From: Opitutaceae bacterium
GTDB lineage: Bacteria; Verrucomicrobiota; Verrucomicrobiia; Opitutales; Opitutaceae
Length of the DNA: 38,425 nucleotides
Assembly (NCBI GenBank): GCA_023269585.1
Contig: JAHFTC010000030.1
Span: 1-38,425, forward strand
Direction of reading: 5' to 3'
Shown: positions 25,107 through 32,244 of the stretch, piece by piece
How the letters are laid out: each line of letters begins with the position of its first letter
How positions within the stretch are numbered: position 1 is the first letter of the stretch
Made by a program: the position numbers and the translations under genes
The notes under the pieces: generated by a model
What the model was told of the DNA's origin: nothing
Seen by the model: only the letters and a program-made list of their open reading frames with translations
The model's database searches: none

Positions 25107-25589
25107 ATGACGTCCGCCCCCCTCTTCCGCTCCCTGGTTCTCCTCGCCCTGCTCGGCACCGCCGTCGTCGCCGCGGCCAAGTCCGATTCCGCCGCGAGCG
25201 CGACGCCCGTCCTCTTCAAGCGCGAGGCGCGCTTCAACCAACGGTTCCCGGCCGATCTCACGCCGGATCGTCCCGCCGTCCCCGTCAGCCCGATCATCAT
25301 CAACTATCCCGAGCAGTGGCGGCAGTGGGGCCAGCCCGGTTACGCCGTGCTCGAGTTCGTCGTCAAGGCCACCGGGTACCCGGCGGAGGTGCAGTGCACC
25401 GAGGCCACCGACCGCGCCTTCGCCAAGGCGGCCATCACCGGGATCGAGAACACGTTCTTCATGCCCGCGCTCAAGCGCCAGCAGGGCGTGGCCTCGAAAG
25501 TCGTGCGGCGCTTCGAGATCGTCCTCGATGCCCCAACGCTTCCCCCGGTTCCGCCCAAGGCGCCGGCCCCCGCCAGCCCCGCGCCCTGA
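25107..25589 (+). CDS. Small exported TonB C-terminal-like protein
   Basis: Predicted 160-residue exported protein with a signal peptide (FRSLVLLALLGTAVVAAA). Residues about 60-145 resemble a TonB C-terminal domain: YPEQWRQWGQPGYAVLEFVV, EVQCTEATDRAFAKAAITGI, then a strand with VVRRFEIVL. It lacks the N-terminal membrane anchor and Pro-rich span of a full TonB, so it may be a periplasmic relative and not an energy transducer. The ATG at 25107 is chosen over GTG 25104 because GGAGG (25098-25102) sits 4 bp before it, one of the few Shine-Dalgarno sites in the window. It is 33 bp upstream of the yqeY-like gene. Confidence 0.75.
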   Translation: MTSAPLFRSLVLLALLGTAVVAAAKSDSAASATPVLFKREARFNQRFPADLTPDRPAVPVSPIIINYPEQWRQWGQPGYAVLEFVVKATGYPAEVQCTEATDRAFAKAAITGIENTFFMPALKRQQGVASKVVRRFEIVLDAPTLPPVPPKAPAPASPAP

Positions 25590-25622
25590 ACCCGACGCCA
25601 CCCGTCCCCGCACCCTCCTTCC

Positions 25623-26072
25623 ATGGCCACCATCTACGAGCAACTCCGCGCCGACATCGTCACCGCCCTCAAGGCCCGCGACTCCGTCACCGCGCTCACC
25701 CTCCGCACCACCGACGCCGCCATCCAGCGCGCCGCGATGGACCAGAACAAGCCGATCGACGATGCCCTCGTCACCGCCGTGCTCCGGAAGTCCGTGAAGA
25801 CGCTCACCGAGGCCAAGGCGGAGTTCGAGAAGGGCGGCCGCGCCGATCTCGCCGCCACCAACACCAACGAGATCCGGATCATCGAGAAATACCTCCCGCA
25901 GGGTCTCGACGAGACGACGCTCGCCGGGATCGTCGACGAGGTGATTCGCGAGACTGGTGCCGCCTCGCGCAAGGAGATGGGCAAGGTCATGGGCGCGCTC
26001 AAGAAGCACCCGCAGGCCGGCCTCATCGACTTCGGCTCCGTCAGCAAGCTCATCCAGGCCAAGCTGCCCTGA
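25623..26072 (+). CDS. GatB/YqeY domain-containing protein
   Basis: A 149-residue YqeY-family protein, related to the tRNA-binding tail domain of the GatB amidotransferase subunit. Family features are the N-terminal helix MATIYEQLRADIVTALKARD, the Arg-rich LRTTDAAIQRA, RKSVKTLTEAKAEFEKGGR, EIRIIEKYLPQGLDETTLAG and MGKVMGALKKHPQAGLIDFG. Its role in bacteria is not firmly known. The ATG has a pyrimidine-rich leader (CACCCTCCTTCC). Confidence 0.93.
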   Translation: MATIYEQLRADIVTALKARDSVTALTLRTTDAAIQRAAMDQNKPIDDALVTAVLRKSVKTLTEAKAEFEKGGRADLAATNTNEIRIIEKYLPQGLDETTLAGIVDEVIRETGAASRKEMGKVMGALKKHPQAGLIDFGSVSKLIQAKLP

Positions 26073-26616
26073 GGCGCGTCGAGGTAGACGCGGGACGAGC
26101 GCCGAACGGTCGCAACCACAGAGGCGCAAAGGCGCAGAGCTCGGCAGGGAACCTTACGATCCGACCGCAGAGGGCACCGAGGCGGAGGAGGGCACAGAGA
26201 GAACCCAGGAAGCAGCGGAGCGGGGAGATGTTTAACCGCAGAGAACGCAAAGACCGCAGCGGAACGAACGCATCGCCTCCCGCCTGCGCATGGGGCGGTG
26301 TTTCAGCTCGCCTAGGCCGTAGCTGGACGACGGAGTCGTTCAGCCCGATGCCCGGGCCGGGCCGCTCTCTTCCCGTCCGGAGCGAACCGCGTTTTGCAGC
26401 GGGGACGGCCTGATCACAGCCGGACCGGTGGCACAACCGGGCCGAACGCCGGCCCTCCACCGATGGCGCACGGCCCCGGCTTTTCACAAATCCCGAGCAC
26501 TTGCCGCCTTGCCTGACCCAAGTCCTCCACTACGGTCCGCCGCCATACCCCTTGGCGCGCCCCTGCGCCCCACCCTCGGGACCCAACAAGCCAAACCTGA
26601 AGCCGCCCGAAAAGAC
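26073..26616. other. Gap with degenerate 8/9-bp tandem repeats
   Basis: No supported gene. The gap contains three patches of CAGAG/CAAAG-type short repeats: 26114-26139 (CAGAGGCG, CAAAGGCG, CAGAG), 26164-26200, and 26234-26259 (CCGCAGAGA, ACGCAAAGA, CCGCAG). They resemble the arms of the inverted element at 31161-31306. The sequence 26400-26616 shows nothing clear beyond a region before the lectin gene. Confidence 0.6.
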
Positions 26617-27453
26617 ATGAACTGTATCAGAATGATCAGAACTCTCGTCGCCGCTGTCGCCGTGATCGCGACCGCCGCCCAACTCGCCGCGCAAACCCGC
26701 TATGTGCTCGTGTCGAATCTCACCCAAAAGGTGCTGACCGTCGACGCCGCCACCCCGGCGGAAACCGTCTACCAGGCGGACTACACCGCCGGCCGCAACC
26801 AGCACTGGATCGTCTCGCGACCCGCCGCCGATGGCACCGTCCAGATCCGCAACGTGGCCACCGGCCGGGTGCTGGAGTACGCGGACACCGCCAACGGCCC
26901 GGCGCCGAAAGCGCGACGTCTTGTCAACGGGCGCCTGCAGCAACAGTGGCGAATCGAGTCCCTCGGCGACGATGCCGCAGCGATTGTGAATGAATACAGC
27001 GGACTCGAGTTGACCATCTACCACTGGTTCCTCGATGAGAAGGCTCCGATCATCCTCGCCGACACCTGGGGCAGCGAGATGTACAGCAAGTGGTTGCTTG
27101 TGCCCGCCTACTCGACACCGACTCCGGCGACCCTGGACTGGAGCGTGTCCCCTGTGGACGACGTCTCGGCCCGCGGGACCCGCAACGCGATCCGAGTGAT
27201 GTTCAAAATGACGTCCGCGCCCAATGGGCAAGGCAGCGTCGTCTGGATTGAGGGGCTGTATCTGGCGAGCACAGACCGTTGGATTTCTGGGGACCCGCTC
27301 CCGGTTTACCGTGGCGATGTGGCGCTGAACTGGCCCGTCGAGGCCTACGCCTTGGGGGTGGACAACGCGTGGCATCTGATCGGCTCCACCACGTTCGTTG
27401 CCCCGCCCCTGCCCCCGCCTGGCGGCGGCCAGCCGCCGATGCGGGGGAAATAG
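26617..27453 (+). CDS. Secreted ricin-type lectin-like protein
   Basis: Predicted exported protein of 278 residues. A signal peptide (TLVAAVAVIATAAQLAAQ) is followed by a beta-trefoil-like domain (about residues 27-165) with repeated features of ricin lectins: LVSNLTQKVLTVD, QHW (62-64), NVATGRVLEY, QQW (109-111), NEYSGLELTI and SKW. It may bind a polysaccharide. The C-terminal 110 residues are unfamiliar and end in a Pro/Gly-rich tail (APPLPPPGGGQPP). An in-frame ATG at 26632 could be the start instead. Codon use seems a little less GC-biased than in the neighbours. Confidence 0.75.
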   Translation: MNCIRMIRTLVAAVAVIATAAQLAAQTRYVLVSNLTQKVLTVDAATPAETVYQADYTAGRNQHWIVSRPAADGTVQIRNVATGRVLEYADTANGPAPKARRLVNGRLQQQWRIESLGDDAAAIVNEYSGLELTIYHWFLDEKAPIILADTWGSEMYSKWLLVPAYSTPTPATLDWSVSPVDDVSARGTRNAIRVMFKMTSAPNGQGSVVWIEGLYLASTDRWISGDPLPVYRGDVALNWPVEAYALGVDNAWHLIGSTTFVAPPLPPPGGGQPPMRGK

Positions 27454-27984
27454 CTCTCAGCGCCGTGCTGCCCGCCGGTTCCCTCGCCGTCCACACGCCC
27501 ACGGCCGGAGCCGGCGGAGTCGGAATGACTCTCCTCGGAAGACCCGCGCGCAAGCCCGGCGTCCTCCTCGGCCAGGCGGAAAGCCCGCACAGCCTCCGCC
27601 CTCCCCGTAGCGGCGCGGTCTCCGCGCCGATCGCAGCGCGGAGCCGCGCCTCCGGCGCCCGCGCTCCGGCCGACCGCCCTCACCTTGGGCATCGGGCCCG
27701 TCTGGCGGGGCGTTGCAGGCAACGCTCCCGCCCTACCCCCCGCTGGATCGGCTTCCGGCCAACGCCTGATCCCACCGCAACGCGAAACCCACTACCGCCC
27801 GCTGCGCTCCCGCCGCTGCATGGTCCCGCTTCGTTCCCTTCGTTACCTTCTGTCGTCTTCCGAGTCCGGAATCGAACTGCCCTCCGCTGCACCGCGGTTG
27901 CGCCGCCCCGTTTGCCGCCGCGGGGCAGACGGTTACCCTGTGGCGTTCGCGCACCGCCAACCCCGCTACCCCGGAGGAGTCCAC
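27454..27984. other. Gap holding a bipartite REP-like element
   Basis: No supported gene. The main feature is the element at 27607-27736. The rest (27740-27984) shows no further convincing structure apart from the Shine-Dalgarno site of the next gene. Confidence 0.55.
27607..27736. repeat. 130-bp bipartite REP-like element
   Basis: Begins GTAG followed by the perfect hairpin CGGCGCGG-TCT-CCGCGCCG (27611-27629). It ends with a long hairpin, GGCGGG-GCGTTG-CAGG-CAACGC-T-CCCGCC (27704-27732, one bulged T), closed by CTAC (27733-27736). The inner sequence is GC-rich and partly palindromic. Confidence 0.78.
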
Positions 27985-28224
27985 ATGCACTCGATCAAGC
28001 TTCACCTCGAACTCGAGGAGTTCCAGCCGCTCGCCCGCCTCGCCGAACAGCTCAAGATCGACCCGGCCGACATCATCTACGCCGGACTCAACCGCGTGAT
28101 GCAGCAGGCCGGCGAAACCGCGATGCAGCAGGAGATCGTGCTCCTCAAATCCGCCCGTCAGACCCAGCTGCCCAACTGGGCCGACCGCGCCCGCGAAATC
28201 CACGCCTACGAGAGCATGACGTAG
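27985..28224 (+). CDS. Small hypothetical protein, possible ribbon-helix-helix
   Basis: A 79-residue protein not recognised as a named family. A short N-terminal strand (SIKLHLELEE) followed by two helices (QPLARLAEQLKIDPADIIYA, then LNRVMQQAGETAMQQEIVLL) is compatible with a ribbon-helix-helix DNA-binding fold or a small dimerising antitoxin-like protein. It is preceded by a good Shine-Dalgarno site (GGAGGAG at 27972-27978) 6 bp before the ATG, rare here and good evidence that it is translated. No toxin-like partner is adjacent. The TAG stop codon at 28222-28224 is contributed by the GTAG of the following repeat element. Confidence 0.72.
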   Translation: MHSIKLHLELEEFQPLARLAEQLKIDPADIIYAGLNRVMQQAGETAMQQEIVLLKSARQTQLPNWADRAREIHAYESMT

Positions 28225-28312
28225 GGCGGGCCTTCAGGCCGCCCCGGCGGGCACCGCTCGCTCACAGGGTCGCGAATCATGGCCACCGGGTCGCCCTGAA
28301 GGGACGACCTAC
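28221..28312. repeat. 92-bp bipartite REP-like element
   Basis: Begins GTAGGGCGGGCCTTCAGGCC and ends CGCCCTGAAGGGACGACCTAC, whose reverse complement is the left module of the 93-bp elements at 8693 and 9818. The modules are thus shuffled between copies. The first GTAG overlaps the stop codon of the small upstream gene. Confidence 0.88.
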
Positions 28313-28319
28313 GAGCCGA

Positions 28320-28368
28320 CCGTCCACGGTCCACAGTCCACCGTCGACCGTCCACCGCCCACCGCCTT
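28320..28368 (+). repeat. Tandem heptamer array (CCGTCCA family)
   Basis: Seven 7-bp units: CCGTCCA, CGGTCCA, CAGTCCA, CCGTCGA, CCGTCCA, CCGCCCA, CCGCCTT. It begins 7 bp after the REP-like element ends. It lies 138 bp before miaB, so unlike the others it does not abut a start codon. Confidence 0.85.
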
Positions 28369-28506
28369 TCCGTTTGACGGCCCCACCCCGCCGCCAACCG
28401 TGGCGCGCGCTACCCGTCCGTTCATGAACCGCGCCCACTCCAGTCCTCCGTCGCACGCCTTCTCTCCGCAGGAACGACGCGCCAACCGCAGTTGCGCCCC
28501 TCTGGC

Positions 28507-29853
28507 ATGAACCGCGTCCACCTCAAGACCTACGGCTGCCAGATGAACGAGCGCGACAGCGAGGCCGTCGCGGCGATGTTGCGCGCCCGCGGCTACCGCA
28601 TCGTGGACGACGAACACGACTGCGACATTCTCCTGCTCAACACCTGCTCCGTGCGCGACCTCGCCGAGCAGAAGGCCATCGCGAAGGCCGAGAACGTGGC
28701 CGTGCGCAAACGCAGCCGGCCGGAGTTCGTGCTCGGGATCCTCGGCTGCATGGCGCAGAACCGCGGCGCCGAACTGCTCGACCGCCTGCCCGACCTCGAC
28801 CTCATCGTCGGTACCCAGAAGTTTCACACCGTCCCCGGCTACCTCGACAACCTGCGCGCCGCCCGCGAGGCCGGCCTCCCGCTCGCGCAGCCGATCGTCG
28901 ACATCGCCGAGGAGACCGGTTCGCAGAACGCCATCCGTGACCACGTGCTCGGCGAGCACCAGGTCACCGCCTTCGTCTCGATCCAGCAGGGCTGCAACAT
29001 GGAGTGCGCCTTCTGCATCGTCCCAAAGACCCGCGGCGACGAGCGCTCCCGCCCGATGGAAGAGATCGTCGAGGAGTGCCGCGCCCTCGCCGCGCGCGGC
29101 GTGCGCGAGGTCACGCTGCTCGGCCAGATCGTCACCAGCTACGGGCGACGCGACTACGCGCATACGGGCGGCATCTCGCCGTTCGTGCAGCTGCTCGAGC
29201 GTGTGAGCGCCGTCGAGGGCATCGAGCGCATCCGGTTCACCTCGCCGCACCCGCGCGGTTTCAAGGACGACCTCGTCGCCGCCTTCGCGCGCCTGCCCAA
29301 GCTCTGCGAACACGTGCACCTGCCCGTGCAGTCCGGCAGCAACCGCCTGCTCGCCGCGATGAACCGGCCCTACTCCCGCGAGCGCTACCTCGAGATCGTC
29401 GCCGCGCTCAAGGCCGCCCGCCCCGGCATCGCCATCTCCACCGACATCATCGTCGGCTTCCCCGGGGAGACCGAGGAGGACTTCGCGCAGACCGCCGCGC
29501 TCTTCGCCGAGGCCGACTACGACATGGCCTACGTGTTCAAATACTCGGTGCGCACCGGCACGCCCGCCGCCGCGCTCGGCGACCCGGTCGACGAGGCCGT
29601 GAAGGAGCAGCGCAACCAGGAGCTGCTCCGCCGCCTCGAGGAAAACTCCCGCCGCCGCACCGCCGCGATGGTCGGCACCGTGCAGGAGGTCCTCGTCGAA
29701 GGCCCCGACAAGGCCGGCCGCCGCTTCATGGGCCGCACGCGCATCAACCGCGTCGTCCACTTTCCCGCCGACGAATCGCACATCGGCCGTCTCGTCTCCG
29801 TGCGCATCGATCGCGCCACCCCCGCCGCCCTCTACGGCGAGATTGTGGCGTGA
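28507..29853 (+). CDS. miaB: tRNA-2-methylthio-N6-dimethylallyladenosine synthase
   Basis: Radical-SAM methylthiotransferase that modifies A37 of tRNAs reading UNN codons. The N-terminal UPF0004 domain has its three cluster Cys: C11 (KTYGCQMN), C47 (NTCSVRD) and C81 (ILGCMAQ). The radical-SAM Cys are C163, C167 and C170 (QGCNMECAFCIVPKTRG). VTLLGQIVTSYG, HLPVQSGSN and DIIVGFPGETEEDF follow, then a C-terminal TRAM domain (GRTRINRVVHF). The length of 448 is typical. Start at ATG 28507 gives the canonical N-terminus; a TTG at 28492 is less likely. The gene converges with a kinase gene 22 bp away. Confidence 0.97.
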   Translation: MNRVHLKTYGCQMNERDSEAVAAMLRARGYRIVDDEHDCDILLLNTCSVRDLAEQKAIAKAENVAVRKRSRPEFVLGILGCMAQNRGAELLDRLPDLDLIVGTQKFHTVPGYLDNLRAAREAGLPLAQPIVDIAEETGSQNAIRDHVLGEHQVTAFVSIQQGCNMECAFCIVPKTRGDERSRPMEEIVEECRALAARGVREVTLLGQIVTSYGRRDYAHTGGISPFVQLLERVSAVEGIERIRFTSPHPRGFKDDLVAAFARLPKLCEHVHLPVQSGSNRLLAAMNRPYSRERYLEIVAALKAARPGIAISTDIIVGFPGETEEDFAQTAALFAEADYDMAYVFKYSVRTGTPAAALGDPVDEAVKEQRNQELLRRLEENSRRRTAAMVGTVQEVLVEGPDKAGRRFMGRTRINRVVHFPADESHIGRLVSVRIDRATPAALYGEIVA

Positions 29854-29875
29854 ATGTCAGCAACGCGCCTTCCGC

Positions 29876-30844
29876 TCACAGTCCCGGCGGGAGCGGCGCG
29901 CCGCGCGTGGCGAGGAACTCGCGCACCTGCTCGAGCGTAGGCGGGTTCACGCAGCCGGGCGCCGTCGTGCAGATGAGCGCCGCCACCGCGCAGGCAAAAC
30001 GCACCGTGTGCTCGTCGCTCCAGCCGCGCAGCATCCCGTAGATCAACCCGCCGCGGAAGCTGTCGCCGGCACCCGCGCTGTCGACCACCTCCACCGGAAA
30101 CGGCGGCAACTCGCAGCGCGCCCCGGGCGCCGCCTGCCCCGGCTGCGCCACCGCCGCGCGGCCGCGGCCGTACCAGAGCGGTCGCGAACCGGCGGTGAAC
30201 ACGACAAGACCCGGACAGCGTTCGAGGTATTCGGCGAAGAGCGCCTCGCGGGCCGCGGGGTCCGTCAGCGCCGCCGGATACTCACGCGCCAGCATCTCAC
30301 CGGAAACCGCGACGACATCCGCCAGCCGCGCGAGCTCGCTGTCGGCGAGGGCATCGCAGGTCACGAGCGGCTTGCCGGCGGCCTTGGCGGTGCGGGCCAC
30401 GAACAGGGTCGTGTCGCCAAAAGCCGGATCCACGCACACCACTCGGGCGGCGCGGATCCGCTCCGCACTCGGCGGGTTCCATTGCGGCGTGGTGAAGAGC
30501 AGGTCGCAGTAGCGGCCGAAGACAGTGCGCGTGTCGCCATCCGACACCACGATCTCGTTCACGCCTTGGTAACCGGGTTGCACGACCAGCCCGGAGCAGT
30601 CGATGCCGCGCGAGCCGAGAAACTCCAGCGTGCGGCGGCACGGCGGCGTGTCGCCGATCCAGTTGCCCTCGAGCGTCACCGCGGCGCCGAAGCGCGCGAG
30701 CACCAGCGCGCTGCCGGTGGCCTCGCCGGAATGGTTCTCGAGCGTGGCGACGACCTCGCCGTAGCCGTCGGGCGCGGGAAACCGGTCGCGCAGCCGCAGG
30801 ATCACACCGGTGGAAACATGGCCGAAGCAGTAGACGTCGCTCAT
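29876..30844 (-). CDS. PfkB-family carbohydrate kinase
   Basis: Cytosolic sugar or nucleoside kinase of the ribokinase/PfkB family, 322 residues. The C-terminal signature VVDSAGAGDSFRGGLIYG (about residues 253-270, catalytic D261) is complete. The N-terminal HSGEATGSALVLARFGAAV segment is the glycine-rich substrate region, and VSGEMLAREYP lies mid-protein. The substrate cannot be named from sequence; it is clearly distinct from the KDG kinase at the window start. ATG 30844 opens a kinase-like strand (MSDVYCFGHVS); its leader is C-rich. It converges with miaB. Confidence 0.9.
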   Translation of the reverse strand: MSDVYCFGHVSTGVILRLRDRFPAPDGYGEVVATLENHSGEATGSALVLARFGAAVTLEGNWIGDTPPCRRTLEFLGSRGIDCSGLVVQPGYQGVNEIVVSDGDTRTVFGRYCDLLFTTPQWNPPSAERIRAARVVCVDPAFGDTTLFVARTAKAAGKPLVTCDALADSELARLADVVAVSGEMLAREYPAALTDPAAREALFAEYLERCPGLVVFTAGSRPLWYGRGRAAVAQPGQAAPGARCELPPFPVEVVDSAGAGDSFRGGLIYGMLRGWSDEHTVRFACAVAALICTTAPGCVNPPTLEQVREFLATRGAPLPPGL

Positions 30845-31050
30845 GGGGGCAGGCCGGAAAACTATCGCCCTGCCGCCGGCCCCACAAGGCCACGCCTCCG
30901 CCTCTGCATTATCGAGACCAGCGGGATCGGCGAACGGGGCCGTCTCCCGCAGGGCGAACCACCGGTCAGGCCCCCCAAGCCAACAATTCAATTGCCGCGT
31001 CGTTCAGCGAGCTCGCGGATTCGCCCACCTTGAGCGGGCCGAAGGGCTCG

Positions 31051-31085
31051 CGCTTCGAAAAGCGCGTGCAAGCACGCGGCCCTAC
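31051..31085 (-). repeat. REP-like module, minus orientation
   Basis: On the minus strand, GTAG followed by GGCC and the perfect hairpin CGCGTGC-TT-GCACGCG; on the plus strand it ends in CCTAC at 31085. A smaller hairpin, GCGCTT-CGAA-AAGCGC, precedes it at 31051-31066. Confidence 0.7.
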
Positions 31086-31160
31086 AGTTTCACCATCGGT
31101 GCGCACCCTTTCGCACGTGGGCTCGCGGCAATTGCATGATCCAGAATTCCGTAGTTCGGC

Positions 31161-31306
31161 TTAACCGCAAAGATCGCAAAGAACACAAGAATAGCCTCTT
31201 CCAACAGAATTGGCACCAATGGATCGCTTACCCGCTGGGTGAAGCCCCCAATGGCAGAGCCTCAATGAATTCTCTCTCTGTGATCTTTGCGTTCTTTGCG
31301 GTTCAA
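31161..31306. repeat. MITE-like element with CGCAAAGA-repeat arms
   Basis: The left arm, about 31161-31189 (AACCGCAAAGATCGCAAAGA core), and the right arm, about 31277-31306, are inverted repeats agreeing at roughly 25 of 29 positions. Each arm is built of 9-bp units CGCAAAGA-N. About 87 bp of lower-GC sequence without a coding frame lie between them. The structure suggests a small non-autonomous mobile element. Confidence 0.65.
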
Positions 31307-31335
31307 TTGCGGTTTTAAGGATGATCACAGCCGAG

Positions 31336-31420
31336 CTCCGCGCTCTCCGCGCCTCCGCGTGAGGACCATTCCGCAGCCAGATCCGATCCGGCCTCACGCG
31401 GAGTCGCGGAGAACGCGGAG
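31336..31420. repeat. Long inverted repeat (29-bp arms)
   Basis: 31336-31364 and 31392-31420 are inverted repeats with two mismatches over 29 bp, separated by 27 bp. Arms consist of CTCCGCG-type repeats. It lies just past the end of the minus-strand gene 31437-31808 and could fold in that transcript, but no T-run follows, so it is not called a terminator. Confidence 0.78.
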
Positions 31421-31436
31421 GTGTCTCCCCGACGGC

Positions 31437-31808
31437 TCAGGCGATCGGCACCGTGGCCACCCCGTCCTCAAAATTATACTTCAACACCGAGCCGACGGGG
31501 GCGCCGAGCTCCCAGAGCTTGCGGCGAGTGAACTGCAGGGCCCGCCCGGCGTCCACGAGCTGGATATCGAGGCTGACCCATTCGATGCGGCCGTCGGTGC
31601 CCTGGACCGAGCCGCCCCCGGTCACGCGGCCGAGCTTCGCCCGCACCAGCGCCTCGTTGAGGGGCTCCTCGTATTTGAGTCCACGTTGCAGCGGCATCAG
31701 CCGTTCCTCGATGCGCGCGAACACGACGCACGGCGGCGTCTGCTCCACCACGGCCGCCCGGGCGCCCAGACCGAGCGCGCCCGCCACCCGTTCGAGCAGG
31801 CGGCTCAT
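31437..31808 (-). CDS. Hypothetical protein
   Basis: A 123-residue protein that I do not recognise. It has no signal peptide or membrane helix. Residues 27-60 (CVVFARIEERLMPLQRGLKY, EEPLNEALVRAKLG) and GRVTGGGSVQG followed by EWVSLDIQLVDAGRALQF and TRRKLWELGAPVGSVLKYNF suggest a compact alpha/beta fold of about two repeats of strand and helix. The ATG at 31808 is chosen because upstream residues look non-coding (Arg/Gly/Pro-rich). It lies downstream of the terminator of the GH9 gene, so it is probably transcribed on its own. Confidence 0.7.
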   Translation of the reverse strand: MSRLLERVAGALGLGARAAVVEQTPPCVVFARIEERLMPLQRGLKYEEPLNEALVRAKLGRVTGGGSVQGTDGRIEWVSLDIQLVDAGRALQFTRRKLWELGAPVGSVLKYNFEDGVATVPIA

Positions 31809-32154
31809 GACGCCGCCTCCGCAACCGGGGTTCCGGGGAAGGCACGACGCAGCGGTTGCGTCACCAGGATCGCTGGGCTCCATCCATTCATAAGAAAGCG
31901 CGTTGTTGGCTGCTACTACCGGGAGAACGGCGCGCGGGGGACCGCCGATTGCGCCCGACTGTGTCCTCCGCCCGCGGAGACGCCAGCCGAAACTCGCCCG
32001 GGATCGAACGGCACCAACCGGGCGCCCGGAACAGCGCGTCCGAGCGTGGGCGAAGCCGCTGCCGAGCTGAGGCAGCGCAAGGGCCCGAACCGCTCGCCCT
32101 CCCGCGCCACGAGGTCGCCGCCCTGGCCCGCCTGCGCGGGAAAGCGGCGCCTCC
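31809..32154. other. Gap upstream of the hypothetical gene
   Basis: No supported gene or recognised repeat. It lies between the GH9 terminator and the ATG at 31808, so the promoter of that minus-strand gene should be here; the only AT-richer patch is near 31880-31920. Confidence 0.4.
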
Positions 32155-32191
32155 CTAAAACAAAAGGCCAGGTCGGCAGCGACCTGGCCTT
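32155..32191 (-). terminator. Intrinsic terminator after the GH9 gene
   Basis: On the minus strand a perfect 11-bp stem AAGGCCAGGTC/GACCTGGCCTT (32164-32174 with 32181-32191, loop 6 nt) is followed by TTTTGTTTT. It lies 54 bp after the GH9 stop codon. Confidence 0.9.
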
Positions 32192-32244
32192 GGGGGATCA
32201 ATCATGTTGGCCTCGCCTGCGGAGGCCGGACGTTTCCGCCACCG

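Larger units (their letters stand above)
30845..31436. other. Gap with REP-like and inverted-repeat elements
   Basis: No supported gene. It contains a REP-like module (31051-31085), an imperfect inverted element (31161-31306) and a long GC-rich hairpin (31336-31420), each annotated separately. The stretch 31180-31290 is noticeably more AT-rich than its surroundings. Confidence 0.65.

Noticed and set aside
25107..25589. Full TonB energy transducer
   Set aside because: It lacks the N-terminal membrane anchor and long Pro-rich span, so only a TonB-C-like domain is claimed.
27855..27900. tRNA-like T-arm (GGCAGTTCGATTCCGGA on the minus strand)
   Set aside because: The bases flanking the loop do not pair and no acceptor, D or anticodon arm can be drawn.
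31336..31420. Terminator of the 31437-31808 gene
   Set aside because: The inverted repeat is strong but has a 27-nt loop and no T-run; it looks like a repeat element.
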